NCBI RefSeq assembly: GCF_003594875.1 | Contig: NZ_QZEY01000025.1 | Coordinates: 53,186 to 117,185, forward strand | Direction of reading: 5' to 3' | Length of the DNA stretch: 64,000 nt | From: Bailinhaonella thermotolerans | Lineage (GTDB): Bacteria > Actinomycetota > Actinomycetes > Streptosporangiales > Streptosporangiaceae | Part shown: positions 54,296-64,000 of the stretch, piece after piece | How positions within the stretch are numbered: the stretch's first letter is position 1 | Layout of the letters: each line of letters opens with the position of its first letter | The notes under the pieces: model-generated | What the model saw: only the letters and a program-made list of their open reading frames with translations | What the model was told of the DNA's origin: nothing | Databases searched by the model: none | Position numbers and translations under genes: made by a program

Positions 54296-55125
54296 CTCGC
54301 CTCGGCTTCCTCGGCGTGATCGCGCGCGCCTTCATGTGGGCCTTCCTGATCGCCCTCGCCGTGGTGGTGCTCTATCCGCTGCTGTGGATGGCGCTCAACG
54401 GGTTCAAGACCAACGCCGAGCTGTTCGGCGACCCCTTCGCGCTCCCCGCGGACTGGAGCTTCGAGAACTACGCCAAGGCGTGGAACCGCGGCGTGAGCGA
54501 CTACCTCACCACCAGCGTGCTCGTCACGGTCACCTCGACGATCACGACGGTGTTCGTCAGCGCCTGGGCCGCCTACGGGCTCACCCGCGTGAACATCCCC
54601 TTCGGCAAGGGCGTCTCGGCGGCGATCCTCGGCGGGCTCATGCTCGCCCCCACGGTCGCGCTCGTGCCGCTGGTGAAGATGTTCCAGGCCATGGGGCTCT
54701 ACAACAGCTTCTGGGCGCTGCTCATCCTCTACACGGCCTTCCGCATCCCGTTCACCACGTTCCTCATCCGCGCGTACATGATCGACCTGCCGCGCGAGGT
54801 GGACGAGGCGGCCGAGGTGGACGGCGCGGGGCGCTGGACCGCCTTCTGGCGGATCATCCTGCCGATGTGCAAGCCGATCATCACCTCGACGGTCATGCTG
54901 CACATCCTCTTCACCTGGAACGAGTACCTCTTCGCGATGGTCTTCACCAGCGGGACGGGCGTGCAGACCCTGCCCGTGGGCCTGACGAGCCTGATGAGCA
55001 AGCACGGGACGGAGTTCCCCGTCGTCTTCGCCGGCATGTCCATCGCCGCGCTCCCGGTGGTGCTGCTGTTCTTCCTGGGCCAGCGCCACATCGTCAAGGG
55101 GCTCTCCGACGGCATCGGCAAATGA
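54289..55125 (+). CDS. ABC importer permease 2 of the fructosamine locus
   Basis: 278 aa, ATG overlapping the first permease. MalG-type with EAA loop VDEAAEVDGAGRWTAFWRIILPMCKPI and the LHILFTWNEYLFAMVFT helix. It forms the channel with permease 1. A tandem repeat begins at its stop codon. Confidence 0.93.
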   Translation: MVTRLGFLGVIARAFMWAFLIALAVVVLYPLLWMALNGFKTNAELFGDPFALPADWSFENYAKAWNRGVSDYLTTSVLVTVTSTITTVFVSAWAAYGLTRVNIPFGKGVSAAILGGLMLAPTVALVPLVKMFQAMGLYNSFWALLILYTAFRIPFTTFLIRAYMIDLPREVDEAAEVDGAGRWTAFWRIILPMCKPIITSTVMLHILFTWNEYLFAMVFTSGTGVQTLPVGLTSLMSKHGTEFPVVFAGMSIAALPVVLLFFLGQRHIVKGLSDGIGK

Positions 55126-55199
55126 CGGGACGCGCGTGACGGGACCCGCGCGCGACGGGACCCGCGCGCGACGGGACCGGCTGTGACGGCATCGGCGAG
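55123..55199. repeat. 14-16 bp tandem repeat starting at the permease stop codon
   Basis: TGACGGGACGCGCG, TGACGGGACCCGCGCG, CGACGGGACCCGCGCG and CGACGGGACCGGCTG follow directly; the first TGA is the real stop. Confidence 0.8.
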
Positions 55200-55259
55200 C
55201 GGCCGGGCGCCGGGCCGGCGAGTGACGGAATCCGCGACCAGACGGCAAGCGAGGCCACG

Positions 55260-56099
55260 ATGACCCTCTCCCTGCGGCGGTTCACCGCGTCGAACTTCTC
55301 CTACCAGCACCTGCCGTTCGACAGGTTCCTCGACGACGCCGAGGCCCTGGGCCGGGAACGCGTGGAGTTGTGGGGGATCGCCCCGCAGCTCCACATCCCC
55401 CGGCTGAGCGACGCCGAGGCGCGAGCCGTACGGCGGCGCCTGGCCGAGCGGGGCCTGACCGCGCACTGCCTGACCCCCGAGCAGGTGATGTACCCGGTCA
55501 ACCTGGCCTCGCCGGTCACCTGGCTGCGGGCGGAGAGCGTGGCCTTGTTCCGGCGGGCCGCCGAGGTGTGCGCCGAGCTCGGGGCCGGGCTGCTCCTCCT
55601 CACGCCGGGGCGGGGCTTCGAGGACGAGCCCGCGGAGGCCGCGTGGCGGCGGTCGGCGGACGCGATCGGCGAGATCTGCGAGTACGCCGGGGGCCTCGGG
55701 GTGACGTGCGTGCTGGAGGCGCTGCAACGGGTGGAGTCGAACCTCGTCAACGACGCGCGCGGGCTCGCCCGCATGATCGGCGAGGTGGGCGCCCCCAACC
55801 TCGGCGCGGTGCTGGACACCGTGGCGATGGCCGCCGCCGGGGACACCGTGGACGACTACTTCGACGCGCTCGGCGACCGCGTCCGCCACGTGCACCTGAT
55901 CGACGGCCGGCCCACGGGTCATCTGGCGTGGGGCGACGGCGAACTGCCGCTGGCGGACTACCTCGCCGCCCTGGACCGGCGCGGGTACGCCGGGCACCTG
56001 ACCTTCGAGCTGTTCGGCGACGGCACCTACGCCTTCGACCCGCGGCCCGCGGTCGAGCGGTGCCTCGCGGCCGTCAGGAACGCCCTCCCGGCGGCCTGA
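55260..56099 (+). CDS. frlC: Xylose isomerase-like TIM barrel, FrlC-like (fructoselysine 3-epimerase)
   Basis: 279 aa, ATG at 55260. AP-endonuclease-2/sugar isomerase fold: HLPFDRFLDDAEALGRERVELWGIAPQLHI, LLLTPGRGFEDEPAEAAW, CVLEALQRVESNLVNDARG (metal Glu), LGAVLDTVAMAAAGD, VRHVHLIDGRPTGHLAWGDGELPL (His/Asp ligands) and LTFELFGDGTYAFDP. In the frl pathway such an enzyme epimerises fructoselysine and psicoselysine. Its place last in the importer operon supports this. Confidence 0.8.
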   Translation: MTLSLRRFTASNFSYQHLPFDRFLDDAEALGRERVELWGIAPQLHIPRLSDAEARAVRRRLAERGLTAHCLTPEQVMYPVNLASPVTWLRAESVALFRRAAEVCAELGAGLLLLTPGRGFEDEPAEAAWRRSADAIGEICEYAGGLGVTCVLEALQRVESNLVNDARGLARMIGEVGAPNLGAVLDTVAMAAAGDTVDDYFDALGDRVRHVHLIDGRPTGHLAWGDGELPLADYLAALDRRGYAGHLTFELFGDGTYAFDPRPAVERCLAAVRNALPAA

Positions 56100-56120
56100 G
56101 CGCGGACCCCGTCCCCAGGC

Positions 56121-56188
56121 CGAGCCCCGCCTCCGGGCGAGCCCCGCCTCCGGGCGAGCCCCGCCTCCGGGCGAGCCCCGCCTCGGGG
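56121..56188. repeat. Four tandem copies of a 17-bp repeat
   Basis: CGAGCCCCGCCTCCGGG is repeated four times, the last with one substitution, between the convergent frlC and rocD genes. Confidence 0.88.
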
Positions 56189-56314
56189 CCGCGTCTCGCC
56201 CCCGGGCGCGTCTCGCCTCCGGCCGGGGGCCTGCCGCCGGCGGAACGGCTCGCGCCGCCGTACCCGGGAGCTGCCCCCGGGTACGGCGGCGCGCCGTACG
56301 AAATGAGCGAGATG

Positions 56315-57544
56315 TCAGGACTTGGCCCTGCGCTCGTGGACGACCTCGGCGAGCATGTCGATCGCGTGGTCGAGGTCCTCCTGGGTGATGACGATCGGCG
56401 GGGCCAGGCGGATGGTGCTGCCGTGGGTGTCCTTGGCGAGGACGCCGCGCCGCATCAGGGCCTCGCAGATGTCGCGCCCGGTGCCGAGGGCGGGGTCGAT
56501 GTCGACGCCGGCCCACAGCCCGCGGCCGCGAACGGCGACGACGCCCTGCCCGACCAGCTTGCCCAGGCGCTCGTGCAGGTGCGCGCCGAGCTGCTTGGCC
56601 CGGGCCTGGAACTCGCCGGTGTTCAGGAGGGCGACGACCGAGCGGGCGACAGCGCAGGCGAGCGGGTTGCCGCCGAAGGTCGAGCCGTGCGTGCCGGGCT
56701 GCAGGACGCCGAGGACGTTCGTGTCCGCGCAGACCGCCGAGACCGGGACGACGCCGCCGCCGAGGGCCTTGCCGAGGAGGTACATGTCGGGCACGACGCC
56801 CTCGTGGTCGCAGGCGAAGGTGTCGCCGGTGCGGCCGAGGCCCGACTGGATCTCGTCGGCGATGAACAGGACGTTGTTCTCCGAGCAGATCCGGCGCACG
56901 TCGGACAGGAACCCGTCCGGCGGCACCAGGACCCCGGCCTCGCCCTGGATCGGCTCGATCAGGACCGCGACCGTGTTGGCGTCGATGGCGTCGCGGATGG
57001 CGTCCGCGGAGCCGTACGGCACGATCGTGAAGCCCGGGGTGTACGGCCCGAAGCCGTCGCGCGCGACCGAGTCGGTGGAGAACGACACGATCGTGGTGGT
57101 GCGGCCGTGGAAGTTGTTCTCGGCCACGATGATGTTGGCCTGCCCGGCGGGCACGCCCTTGACGTCGTAGCCCCACTTGCGGGCGACCTTGACGGCGGTC
57201 TCGACGGCCTCGGCGCCGGTGTTCATCGGCAGGACCATCTCCTTGCCGGTGAGGTCGCCCAGCTCGGCGCAGAACGCGGCGAACTGGTCGTGCACGAACG
57301 CCCGGCTGGTGAGCGTGAGGCGGTCGAGCTGGTCACGGGCCGCCGCGATGATGTCGGGGTGGCCGTGGCCGAAGTTGAGGGCGGAGTACCCGGACAGGCA
57401 GTCGATGAAGCGGTTGCCGTCCACGTCCGTCACCCACGCGCCCTCGGCGTGCTCGATGACGACGGGCAGCGGGTGGTAGTTATGGGCCGTACGGGCCTCG
57501 GAGAGCTCCAGGAGCTCGCTGGTTCGTGTGGTCGCCTGGATCAT
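56315..57544 (-). CDS. rocD: Ornithine aminotransferase
   Basis: 409 aa, ATG overlapping the ddaH stop (ATGA). Class III PLP aminotransferase: VTDVDGNRFIDCLSGYSALNFGHGHP, NTGAEAVETAVKVARKWGY, ENNFHGRTTTIVSFS, LFIADEIQSGLGRTG, and MYLLGKALGGGVVPVSAV with the PLP lysine. It converts ornithine to glutamate semialdehyde. The coupling to ddaH makes a short arginine/methylarginine breakdown route. Confidence 0.94.
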   Translation of the reverse strand: MIQATTRTSELLELSEARTAHNYHPLPVVIEHAEGAWVTDVDGNRFIDCLSGYSALNFGHGHPDIIAAARDQLDRLTLTSRAFVHDQFAAFCAELGDLTGKEMVLPMNTGAEAVETAVKVARKWGYDVKGVPAGQANIIVAENNFHGRTTTIVSFSTDSVARDGFGPYTPGFTIVPYGSADAIRDAIDANTVAVLIEPIQGEAGVLVPPDGFLSDVRRICSENNVLFIADEIQSGLGRTGDTFACDHEGVVPDMYLLGKALGGGVVPVSAVCADTNVLGVLQPGTHGSTFGGNPLACAVARSVVALLNTGEFQARAKQLGAHLHERLGKLVGQGVVAVRGRGLWAGVDIDPALGTGRDICEALMRRGVLAKDTHGSTIRLAPPIVITQEDLDHAIDMLAEVVHERRAKS

Positions 57545-58392
57545 CGGCGGATCTCCAGAGTGCAGCATTTCGGACCACCGCCGGCCTTGCGGAGCTCGGA
57601 CAGGTCCACGGGAACGACTTGGTAACCTCGGCGTCCCAGCTCCTCGATCAGGGCTGTGGCCTCGGCGTTTATCACAACGTTACGTCCATCCCCCACAGCG
57701 TTCAGTCCAAGCACCTCGGCGTCCGCGTGTCCCGCGATCACCGCGTCGGGGAACAGCGACTCAAGGACGCGGCGGCTGCCCTCGGAGAACGCGCCGGGGT
57801 AGTAGCACACGTTGTGCCCGTCGAGCGGGAACAGCGCCGTGTCGAGGTGGTAGAAGCGCGGGTCCACGAGCTGGAGCGTGATCACCGGCCTGCCGAGCGC
57901 CTCCTGCGCCTCCTTGTGGGCGGCGATGTCGGTGCGGAAACCGGTCCCGGCCAGGATGAAGTCGTCGAGCGTGAGGAAGTCGCCCTCGCCCTCGTTCGTG
58001 TGCTGCGGGTCGATGACCTCGGCGAAGCCGGCCTTGCGGAACCAGTCGGCGTACGCCGGGCCCTCGGCGGCGCGCTCGGCGTTGGCGAACTTCGCGCCGT
58101 ACACCCGCCCGTCCACGACCAGCGCCCCGTTGGCCGCGAACACCATGTCGGGCAGCCCCTCGATCGGGTCGATCAGGTCCACGGTGTGCCCGAGGTCGAG
58201 ATACGCCTGGCGGAGCGCCTCCCACTGCGCGATCGCGCGGTCGCGGTCGGCCCCGGCGGAGGGGTCCATCCACGGGTTGATCGCGTACTCGACGGCGAAG
58301 AACTCCGGACGGCACATGAGGAAGTGCTTCGGCCGGACGGCCCCGGCCGAGGGCGCGACCCGCTCGTCGGCGGGCAGCGTCAGTGACACCAT
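57541..58392 (-). CDS. ddaH: Dimethylarginine dimethylaminohydrolase / arginine-type hydrolase
   Basis: 283 aa, ATG with GGAG 8 nt upstream. Amidinotransferase (GME) fold: MCRPEFFAVEYAINPWMDP, PDMVFAANGALV, EGEGDFLTLDDFILAGTGFRTD, FYHLDTALFPL with the catalytic His, and the C-terminal GGGPKCCTLEI with the nucleophilic Cys. It hydrolyses methylarginine or arginine, giving citrulline or ornithine plus products; the rocD partner favours ornithine formation. The intergenic region upstream holds a possible operator (see findings). Confidence 0.88.
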   Translation of the reverse strand: MVSLTLPADERVAPSAGAVRPKHFLMCRPEFFAVEYAINPWMDPSAGADRDRAIAQWEALRQAYLDLGHTVDLIDPIEGLPDMVFAANGALVVDGRVYGAKFANAERAAEGPAYADWFRKAGFAEVIDPQHTNEGEGDFLTLDDFILAGTGFRTDIAAHKEAQEALGRPVITLQLVDPRFYHLDTALFPLDGHNVCYYPGAFSEGSRRVLESLFPDAVIAGHADAEVLGLNAVGDGRNVVINAEATALIEELGRRGYQVVPVDLSELRKAGGGPKCCTLEIRR

Positions 58393-58798
58393 GCAGAGCT
58401 CCGAAATTCGACTGAAGCCGCATGTCAGCGGCTATCGAGAGGTCCTTGAGACCACGGTGTTCCGTGGCAGCCAAAGCCTAGAAATCCGGTTTGTCCCAGC
58501 CAAGCAGGCGACATTGCGCAATTGCCGCGATCCATTGCATGATCCGTGCCCGCGACACCGATCCGTTGCGCGCCCCCGCCCCTCCCCGGCACGGCTCGCG
58601 CCCCCGCCACCGCCGGCGGCCCGCCCGGCACGTACGCCGCGGGCCGCGCGACCGACGCCGCTCTCCGCGCGGTGCTGGCCGGGCTGGCCGGGCTGACCGT
58701 GCTGGCCGGGCTGGTCCCGGCCCCGGCGCCGACCCCGTTCGCGGCGGCCCGGCGGCCGGGCGGCGACGTCACGGAGGGCCCGGCCCGAGGCCGTACGG
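58393..58798. other. Intergenic region upstream of ddaH
   Basis: About 400 bp. The first 150 bp have a palindrome ATTGCGCAAT at 58512-58521 and a nearby ATTGCATGAT, suggestive of Lrp-type sites. The rest is GC-rich with a CTGGCCGGG repeat and a weak open frame on the + strand. Confidence 0.45.
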
Positions 58799-60406
58799 CT
58801 AGAGGGGGACGGTCTTGAGGGGGGTCAGTTCGGGGGGTTCCGTGGCGGTCTTGGCGGTGTGCCAGCGCACGACGGCGTCACGGCCGCGCAGGTCCAAGGT
58901 GGCGACCGAGTTGTGGAACCACGGCCCCTCCTGGATCTTCCACCGGTACGGCGGCGCGGACAGCCCGGCGGCGCGCGCGAACAGGCCCCCGATGAGGGAG
59001 GCGACGCCCAGGCTCGCCACGGCGTTCGCGATCCGGATGACCAGGCCCAGCGGGTTCCGGATCGGGGAGCAGACCACCTGGTAGACGCGGCTGCGGCGGA
59101 CCCGCGCGAGGTAGGAGTAGTGGATGTCGCCCGACAGGAACAGGATCGTGGCCGGGGCCGCGCCGCGGCGCCCCGCCGCGACCTCCTTCACCAGCCCGGC
59201 GAGCCGGTCGAACGACCTGCGGAACGCGGCCCAGTGCTCCAGGTCCACGGCCTGGCGGATGCGCTCCCCCACGCGCGCCGCCCGCGCGCCCCACGCCCCG
59301 GCGCAGACCGCCTCGTTCCAGCCCTCGATCTGGTGCAGCCCCGACGGCAGCAGCACGGGCAGCGACGACCCGATGACCAGGTGGTCCACGTCGCCGGTGA
59401 GGTGGGCGTCCAGCCAGGCCCACTCCCCCTCGTCCAGCATCGACCGCGCGCCCGGGTCCAGCACGCGGGCGCACCGCGAGTCCAGCACGATCAGCCGCGA
59501 CCCGCCCGCGTCCCGGGCGAAGCTCCAGCGGTACGACGCGGGGTCCTCGTCGGCCCGGAGCGCGAACTCGTCCAGGATCGCGGCGCCGTCCCCGTCGTTC
59601 TCGCGCAGCGCCTTGAACACGGCGTCGGCCTCGCGCTCCGAGGGGGAGAGGTTGCCCAGGTGCTGGTAGACCCAGTAGGCCCCGAGCCCGGCCACCACGC
59701 GCCGCCGCCACCAGGGCAGCTTCAGCATCTCCTCGCGCCAGGTCCGTGAGGTGTTCCAGTCGTCGCGCAGGTCGTGGTCGTCGAAGATCATCGCGGTGGA
59801 CAGGGTGGACATGAGCCAGCGGATCTCGGGGTCCGTCCAGGCCCGCCGGTACAGCTCGGCGTACTCCTCGAAGTCCGCCACCTCGCCACGCGGCTCCTCG
59901 TCCCCGCGCCGCGCCGCGATGTACTCCTTCATCTCCGCGTCGGGCTCGTCGGCGTACACCTGGTCGCCCAGCATGAGCAGCAGGTCCGGCCACTCCTCCG
60001 GCGGCTCGGCCGCCATGCGCACGCCGTACGCCCGCAGCACGTCCACGCCGTGGGACAGGATGTGCGTCATGTCGTGCGGGACGCTGGTCCGGCACGAGCC
60101 GAACAGGAGCCGCAGCCCCCGCCCCTCGCCGCGCGTCCGGATCACACTGGCGGGGAAGGGCGAGTCCGGCTCCGGCCAGACCCGCTCGCCGTCCACGTCC
60201 ACGGTGTACGGCAGCGCGGCCCCCGGCGGCAGGCCGTCCAGCTCCGCGAGCGCGAAGTGGTGCCCGTGCACGGTGAAGGTGCGGGCCTCGGCGACGTGCT
60301 CCCCCGCCGTCACCCGGACCGTCCCCGGCCGGTCCACCTCGGCCCACACGGCCGCGCAGGTCTCGTCGACGTACCTCAGCAAGGGCCCGAGCACCAGTCG
60401 CGACAT
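58799..60406 (-). CDS. PhoD-like alkaline phosphatase/metallophosphatase
   Basis: 535 aa, ATG at 60406. N-terminal beta-sandwich (residues 1-95) then a metallophosphatase domain: LLFGSCRTS, LLMLGDQVYADEPD, MIFDDHDLRDDW, VLDSRCARVLDPG and FLSGDIHYSYLARVRR. These are the usual metal ligands of PhoD-type phosphodiesterases/phosphatases. There is no signal peptide or Tat motif, so this one is predicted cytosolic, unlike secreted PhoD. Confidence 0.9.
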   Translation of the reverse strand: MSRLVLGPLLRYVDETCAAVWAEVDRPGTVRVTAGEHVAEARTFTVHGHHFALAELDGLPPGAALPYTVDVDGERVWPEPDSPFPASVIRTRGEGRGLRLLFGSCRTSVPHDMTHILSHGVDVLRAYGVRMAAEPPEEWPDLLLMLGDQVYADEPDAEMKEYIAARRGDEEPRGEVADFEEYAELYRRAWTDPEIRWLMSTLSTAMIFDDHDLRDDWNTSRTWREEMLKLPWWRRRVVAGLGAYWVYQHLGNLSPSEREADAVFKALRENDGDGAAILDEFALRADEDPASYRWSFARDAGGSRLIVLDSRCARVLDPGARSMLDEGEWAWLDAHLTGDVDHLVIGSSLPVLLPSGLHQIEGWNEAVCAGAWGARAARVGERIRQAVDLEHWAAFRRSFDRLAGLVKEVAAGRRGAAPATILFLSGDIHYSYLARVRRSRVYQVVCSPIRNPLGLVIRIANAVASLGVASLIGGLFARAAGLSAPPYRWKIQEGPWFHNSVATLDLRGRDAVVRWHTAKTATEPPELTPLKTVPL

Positions 60407-60916
60407 CGCCGCCTCGTTGATCGTCCTCCGCGATGCCCCGACTCTACCCCCGCCCCCACCGCCCCATCGCGCCCGCTCCCCCGCGTCCCGCCGATCACGC
60501 GCTTTTTATGACACCGTGTGCGCAAAACTGCATGATCACGGCGAAGGCGGGGACCCGCGGGGAGGCGCGGCCTCCGGACCTGACCGGGACGGCGGGCCGC
60601 CCGGGGAGGCGGCCCGCCCGGGGAGGCCGCATGAGGAGGCAGACCGCAGGAGGAGGCGGCCGGCGCGGGGAGGCCGCCCGTGCCGGGGAGACCGCCCGCA
60701 CGGCGAGACCGCCCGCACGGGGAGACCGCGTGCGGGGAGGGCACCCGTGCGGGGAGGGCGCTGCGGGGGTGCGGGCGGCGTGTCAGACGGAGGATGCCGG
60801 CCCTCGGCGCGCGGACCCGGTTCGTACGGCGGCGCGTGGCGGGGACCCGGCCGTCCCCGGGGCGAGGAGGGGAACCGTGCGGCGGGCCGGGCGGGCGGCC
60901 CGCCGTACGGGGCGGG
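60407..60916. other. 510-bp gene-free region between phoD-like and leuA genes
   Basis: Only a short less GC-rich stretch at 60505-60540 (TTTTTATGACACCG, AAAACTGCATGATCACG) stands out; the rest is purine-rich GGGGAG-CCGC-type repeats (60560-60770). No convincing gene or RNA is seen. Confidence 0.5.
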
Positions 60917-62745
<1,829 letters not shown>

Positions 62746-62755
62746 GATGCGTGTG

Positions 62756-62761
62756 ACGCTA
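62756..62761 (-). promoter_or_regulatory. -10 box TAGCGT of the leuA leader transcript
   Basis: TAGCGT on the minus strand lies 10 nt before the leader ATG. No clear -35 box is seen. Confidence 0.45.
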
Positions 62762-62859
62762 CCAGACGCGAGCGAACAGGTGGGAAACGCGTCCACGATG
62801 CGGACTCGCCCCGGAAAATCGTTCGACGCCGCGGAGGGGCGTGCGATTGGCTTGGGGGC

Positions 62860-63819
62860 GTGATCACCCAGCTCGACTTCGAGGCGCCCGGCGACCTGCT
62901 CACCGCCTACCACGCCGCTCACATCGCCGCCGAGAGACTGGACGAGAACGGCGGCCCGCTCATGTCGCTCCAGCACTTCACCGGCATGATCCGGTACGGC
63001 CACGCGGGCGAGCCCGGGGAGACCTGGGTGCGTCCCGAGGGCGGCTACACGCTGCGCTTCCCCGAGCCGGACAACGCCCACGCGGCGCTCCTGATCTGCC
63101 TGGTCGTGCACCCCGACCACCGGGGGAACGGCATCGGCTCGGAGCTGCTCGACCACGCGATCGAGCGGAGCCGGGCGCACGGCAGGCGGCTGATGCTCGT
63201 CGAGACGGTCGCCGAGGGGCCGGGCGCCCTGTTCGCGAAGGCCAAGGGCTTCTCCGCGGCCACGCTGGACGCCCGCCGGGTGCTCGATCCGCGCGAGGTC
63301 GATCTCGCCGCCCTCGACCCCGGGCCGGCGGACGGGTACCGGCTGGAGCGCTACACCGGCATGGTGCCCGACGCGCTGCTGCCCGACCTGGCCACGGTCA
63401 TGACCGCCATGAACGACGCCCCGCTGGACGACCTCGACTACGAGGACGAGCACTGGGACGCGGCCCGCTACCGCCGGCACGAGCAGTCCCTGGCGGCCTC
63501 GGGCCTGCGGGTCTACACCGTGCTCGCCCGGCACGCCGGCTCCGGCGCCCCCGCGGGCTTCACCCGCGTCTTCGTGGACCCGCTCGACACCGGGGGCTGG
63601 GCGCACCAGGCCGACACGGCGGTCAGCCGTGAGCACCGGGGTCACGCCCTGGGCATGCGGCTCAAGCTCGACATGCTCGGCTGGCTGCGTACGGCGGAGC
63701 CGCGGGTCACGCGGATCATCACCTGGAACGCCGCGTCGAACACGCACATGGTGGGGATCAACGAACGGCTCGGCTACCGGCTGCTCGACGAATGGTACGA
63801 GTGGCAGCGGGCCATCTGA
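62860..63819 (+). CDS. Double GNAT-domain acetyltransferase
   Basis: 319 aa, GTG at 62860. The first GNAT domain (about 1-140) includes LICLVVHPDHRGNGIGSELLDHAIERSRAHGRRLMLVET, with the acetyl-CoA-binding RGNGIG. The second (about 160-319) has TGGWAHQADTAVSREHRGHALGMRLKLDMLGWL and RIITWNAASNTHMVGINERLGYR. Tandem GNAT proteins include mycothiol synthase (MshD)-like and aminoglycoside-type enzymes, but the substrate here is unknown. It is divergent from leuA. Confidence 0.88.
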   Translation: MITQLDFEAPGDLLTAYHAAHIAAERLDENGGPLMSLQHFTGMIRYGHAGEPGETWVRPEGGYTLRFPEPDNAHAALLICLVVHPDHRGNGIGSELLDHAIERSRAHGRRLMLVETVAEGPGALFAKAKGFSAATLDARRVLDPREVDLAALDPGPADGYRLERYTGMVPDALLPDLATVMTAMNDAPLDDLDYEDEHWDAARYRRHEQSLAASGLRVYTVLARHAGSGAPAGFTRVFVDPLDTGGWAHQADTAVSREHRGHALGMRLKLDMLGWLRTAEPRVTRIITWNAASNTHMVGINERLGYRLLDEWYEWQRAI

Positions 63820-63912
63820 CGGCTCGCGAGATCCGCTGACGGCTGCCGATCCGGCCGGGACGCGCGTCCCGGCCGGGCGCGACGTGCTTCCCGTGATTCT
63901 CCCCATAAATGC

Positions 63913-63947
63913 CGGAAGGGCCGACACGTAACGTGTCGGCCCTTCCG
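63913..63947 (-). terminator. rRNA operon terminator
   Basis: CGGAAGGGCCGACAC-GTAAC-GTGTCGGCCCTTCCG, a 15-bp perfect stem (17 bp if the loop pairs), followed on the minus strand by a T-rich GCATTTATG. It lies about 10 nt past the 5S rRNA end. Confidence 0.88.
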
Positions 63948-63956
63948 TTCAAAGAT

Positions 63957-64000
63957 GGTCCGGCGGCGTCCTACTCTCCCACACCCCTTCGAGTGCAGTA
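63957..64000 (-). rRNA. 5S rRNA, 3' end (partial)
   Basis: The minus strand reads TACTGCACTCGAAGGGGTGTGGGAG then AGTAGGACGCCGCCGGACC, the conserved 3' end of bacterial 5S rRNA. The rest, and presumably 23S and 16S, lie beyond the right edge. Confidence 0.93.

Noticed and set aside
58546..58818. Possible small + strand gene with one hydrophobic stretch
   Set aside because: It has no ribosome site, its composition is Ala/Pro/Arg-biased and it overlaps the end of the phoD-like gene; the hydrophobic part comes from a CTGGCCGGG repeat.

Overview
The window is chromosomal DNA from a very high-GC actinomycete. It has GTG/TTG starts, strong third-position GC, HrdB/RpoD-type sigma and DnaG genes, a GerW-type sporulation protein, a Zur-controlled znuACB operon, and recO-uppS, glyS and leuA core genes. 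It is a sporulating, filamentous-type actinobacterium, probably a Streptosporangiales or Streptomyces relative; the genus cannot be fixed from the sequence. The right edge runs into the 3' end of a 5S rRNA gene, so an rRNA operon continues to the right.

Layout. 1-5383 (minus strand): a tightly coupled four-gene biosynthetic operon that runs off the left edge. It encodes a Rossmann-fold oxidoreductase, a DUF6002-like PLP-enzyme-like protein, a stand-alone ketosynthase without an AT domain and with one catalytic His replaced by Asn, and a type II thioesterase fused in frame to a lantibiotic-dehydratase (LanB-like) N-terminus. 5766-18755: mixed metabolic genes, namely a thiamine-binding protein, ADP-ribosylglycohydrolase, GerW-like protein, enoyl-CoA hydratase, nitric oxide synthase, a sugar ABC importer, a VanZ protein, pterin dehydratase, tRNA-Asn and a GH63-like hydrolase. 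18918-33510: EfeO with an iron box, TetR/SurE, sigma factor and dnaG, an M23-like lipoprotein, a ferredoxin-reductase-like flavoprotein, dgt, ppdK and an orphan cytochrome b. 33765-42379: glyS, an ABM protein, a small membrane protein, znuACB-zur, a CGNR protein, uppS-recO and an Lrp/AsnC regulator.

42533-45920: a four-gene module of visibly lower GC, bracketed by ~125-bp inverted repeats. It has an HTH plus phosphoribosyltransferase-like protein and an inositol-monophosphatase-like protein on one side. Divergent from them are two small, translationally coupled proteins that share a short Trp/Arg motif. It looks like an acquired cassette of unknown function.

46049-63819: serine hydrolase and EamA exporter; a complete LacI-controlled fructosamine (Amadori product) locus with kinase, deglycase, ABC importer and epimerase; ddaH-rocD for arginine-derivative breakdown; a PhoD-like phosphatase; leuA behind a Leu-rich leader peptide; and a double GNAT protein.

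Regulatory signals visible by eye: DtxR/IdeR-like and Zur boxes; two near-identical LacI operators; a recurring TANNNT box 5-10 nt before the start codon of several genes (leaderless transcription); long perfect hairpins between convergent genes; and short tandem duplications that repeatedly begin across the stop codon of a gene.
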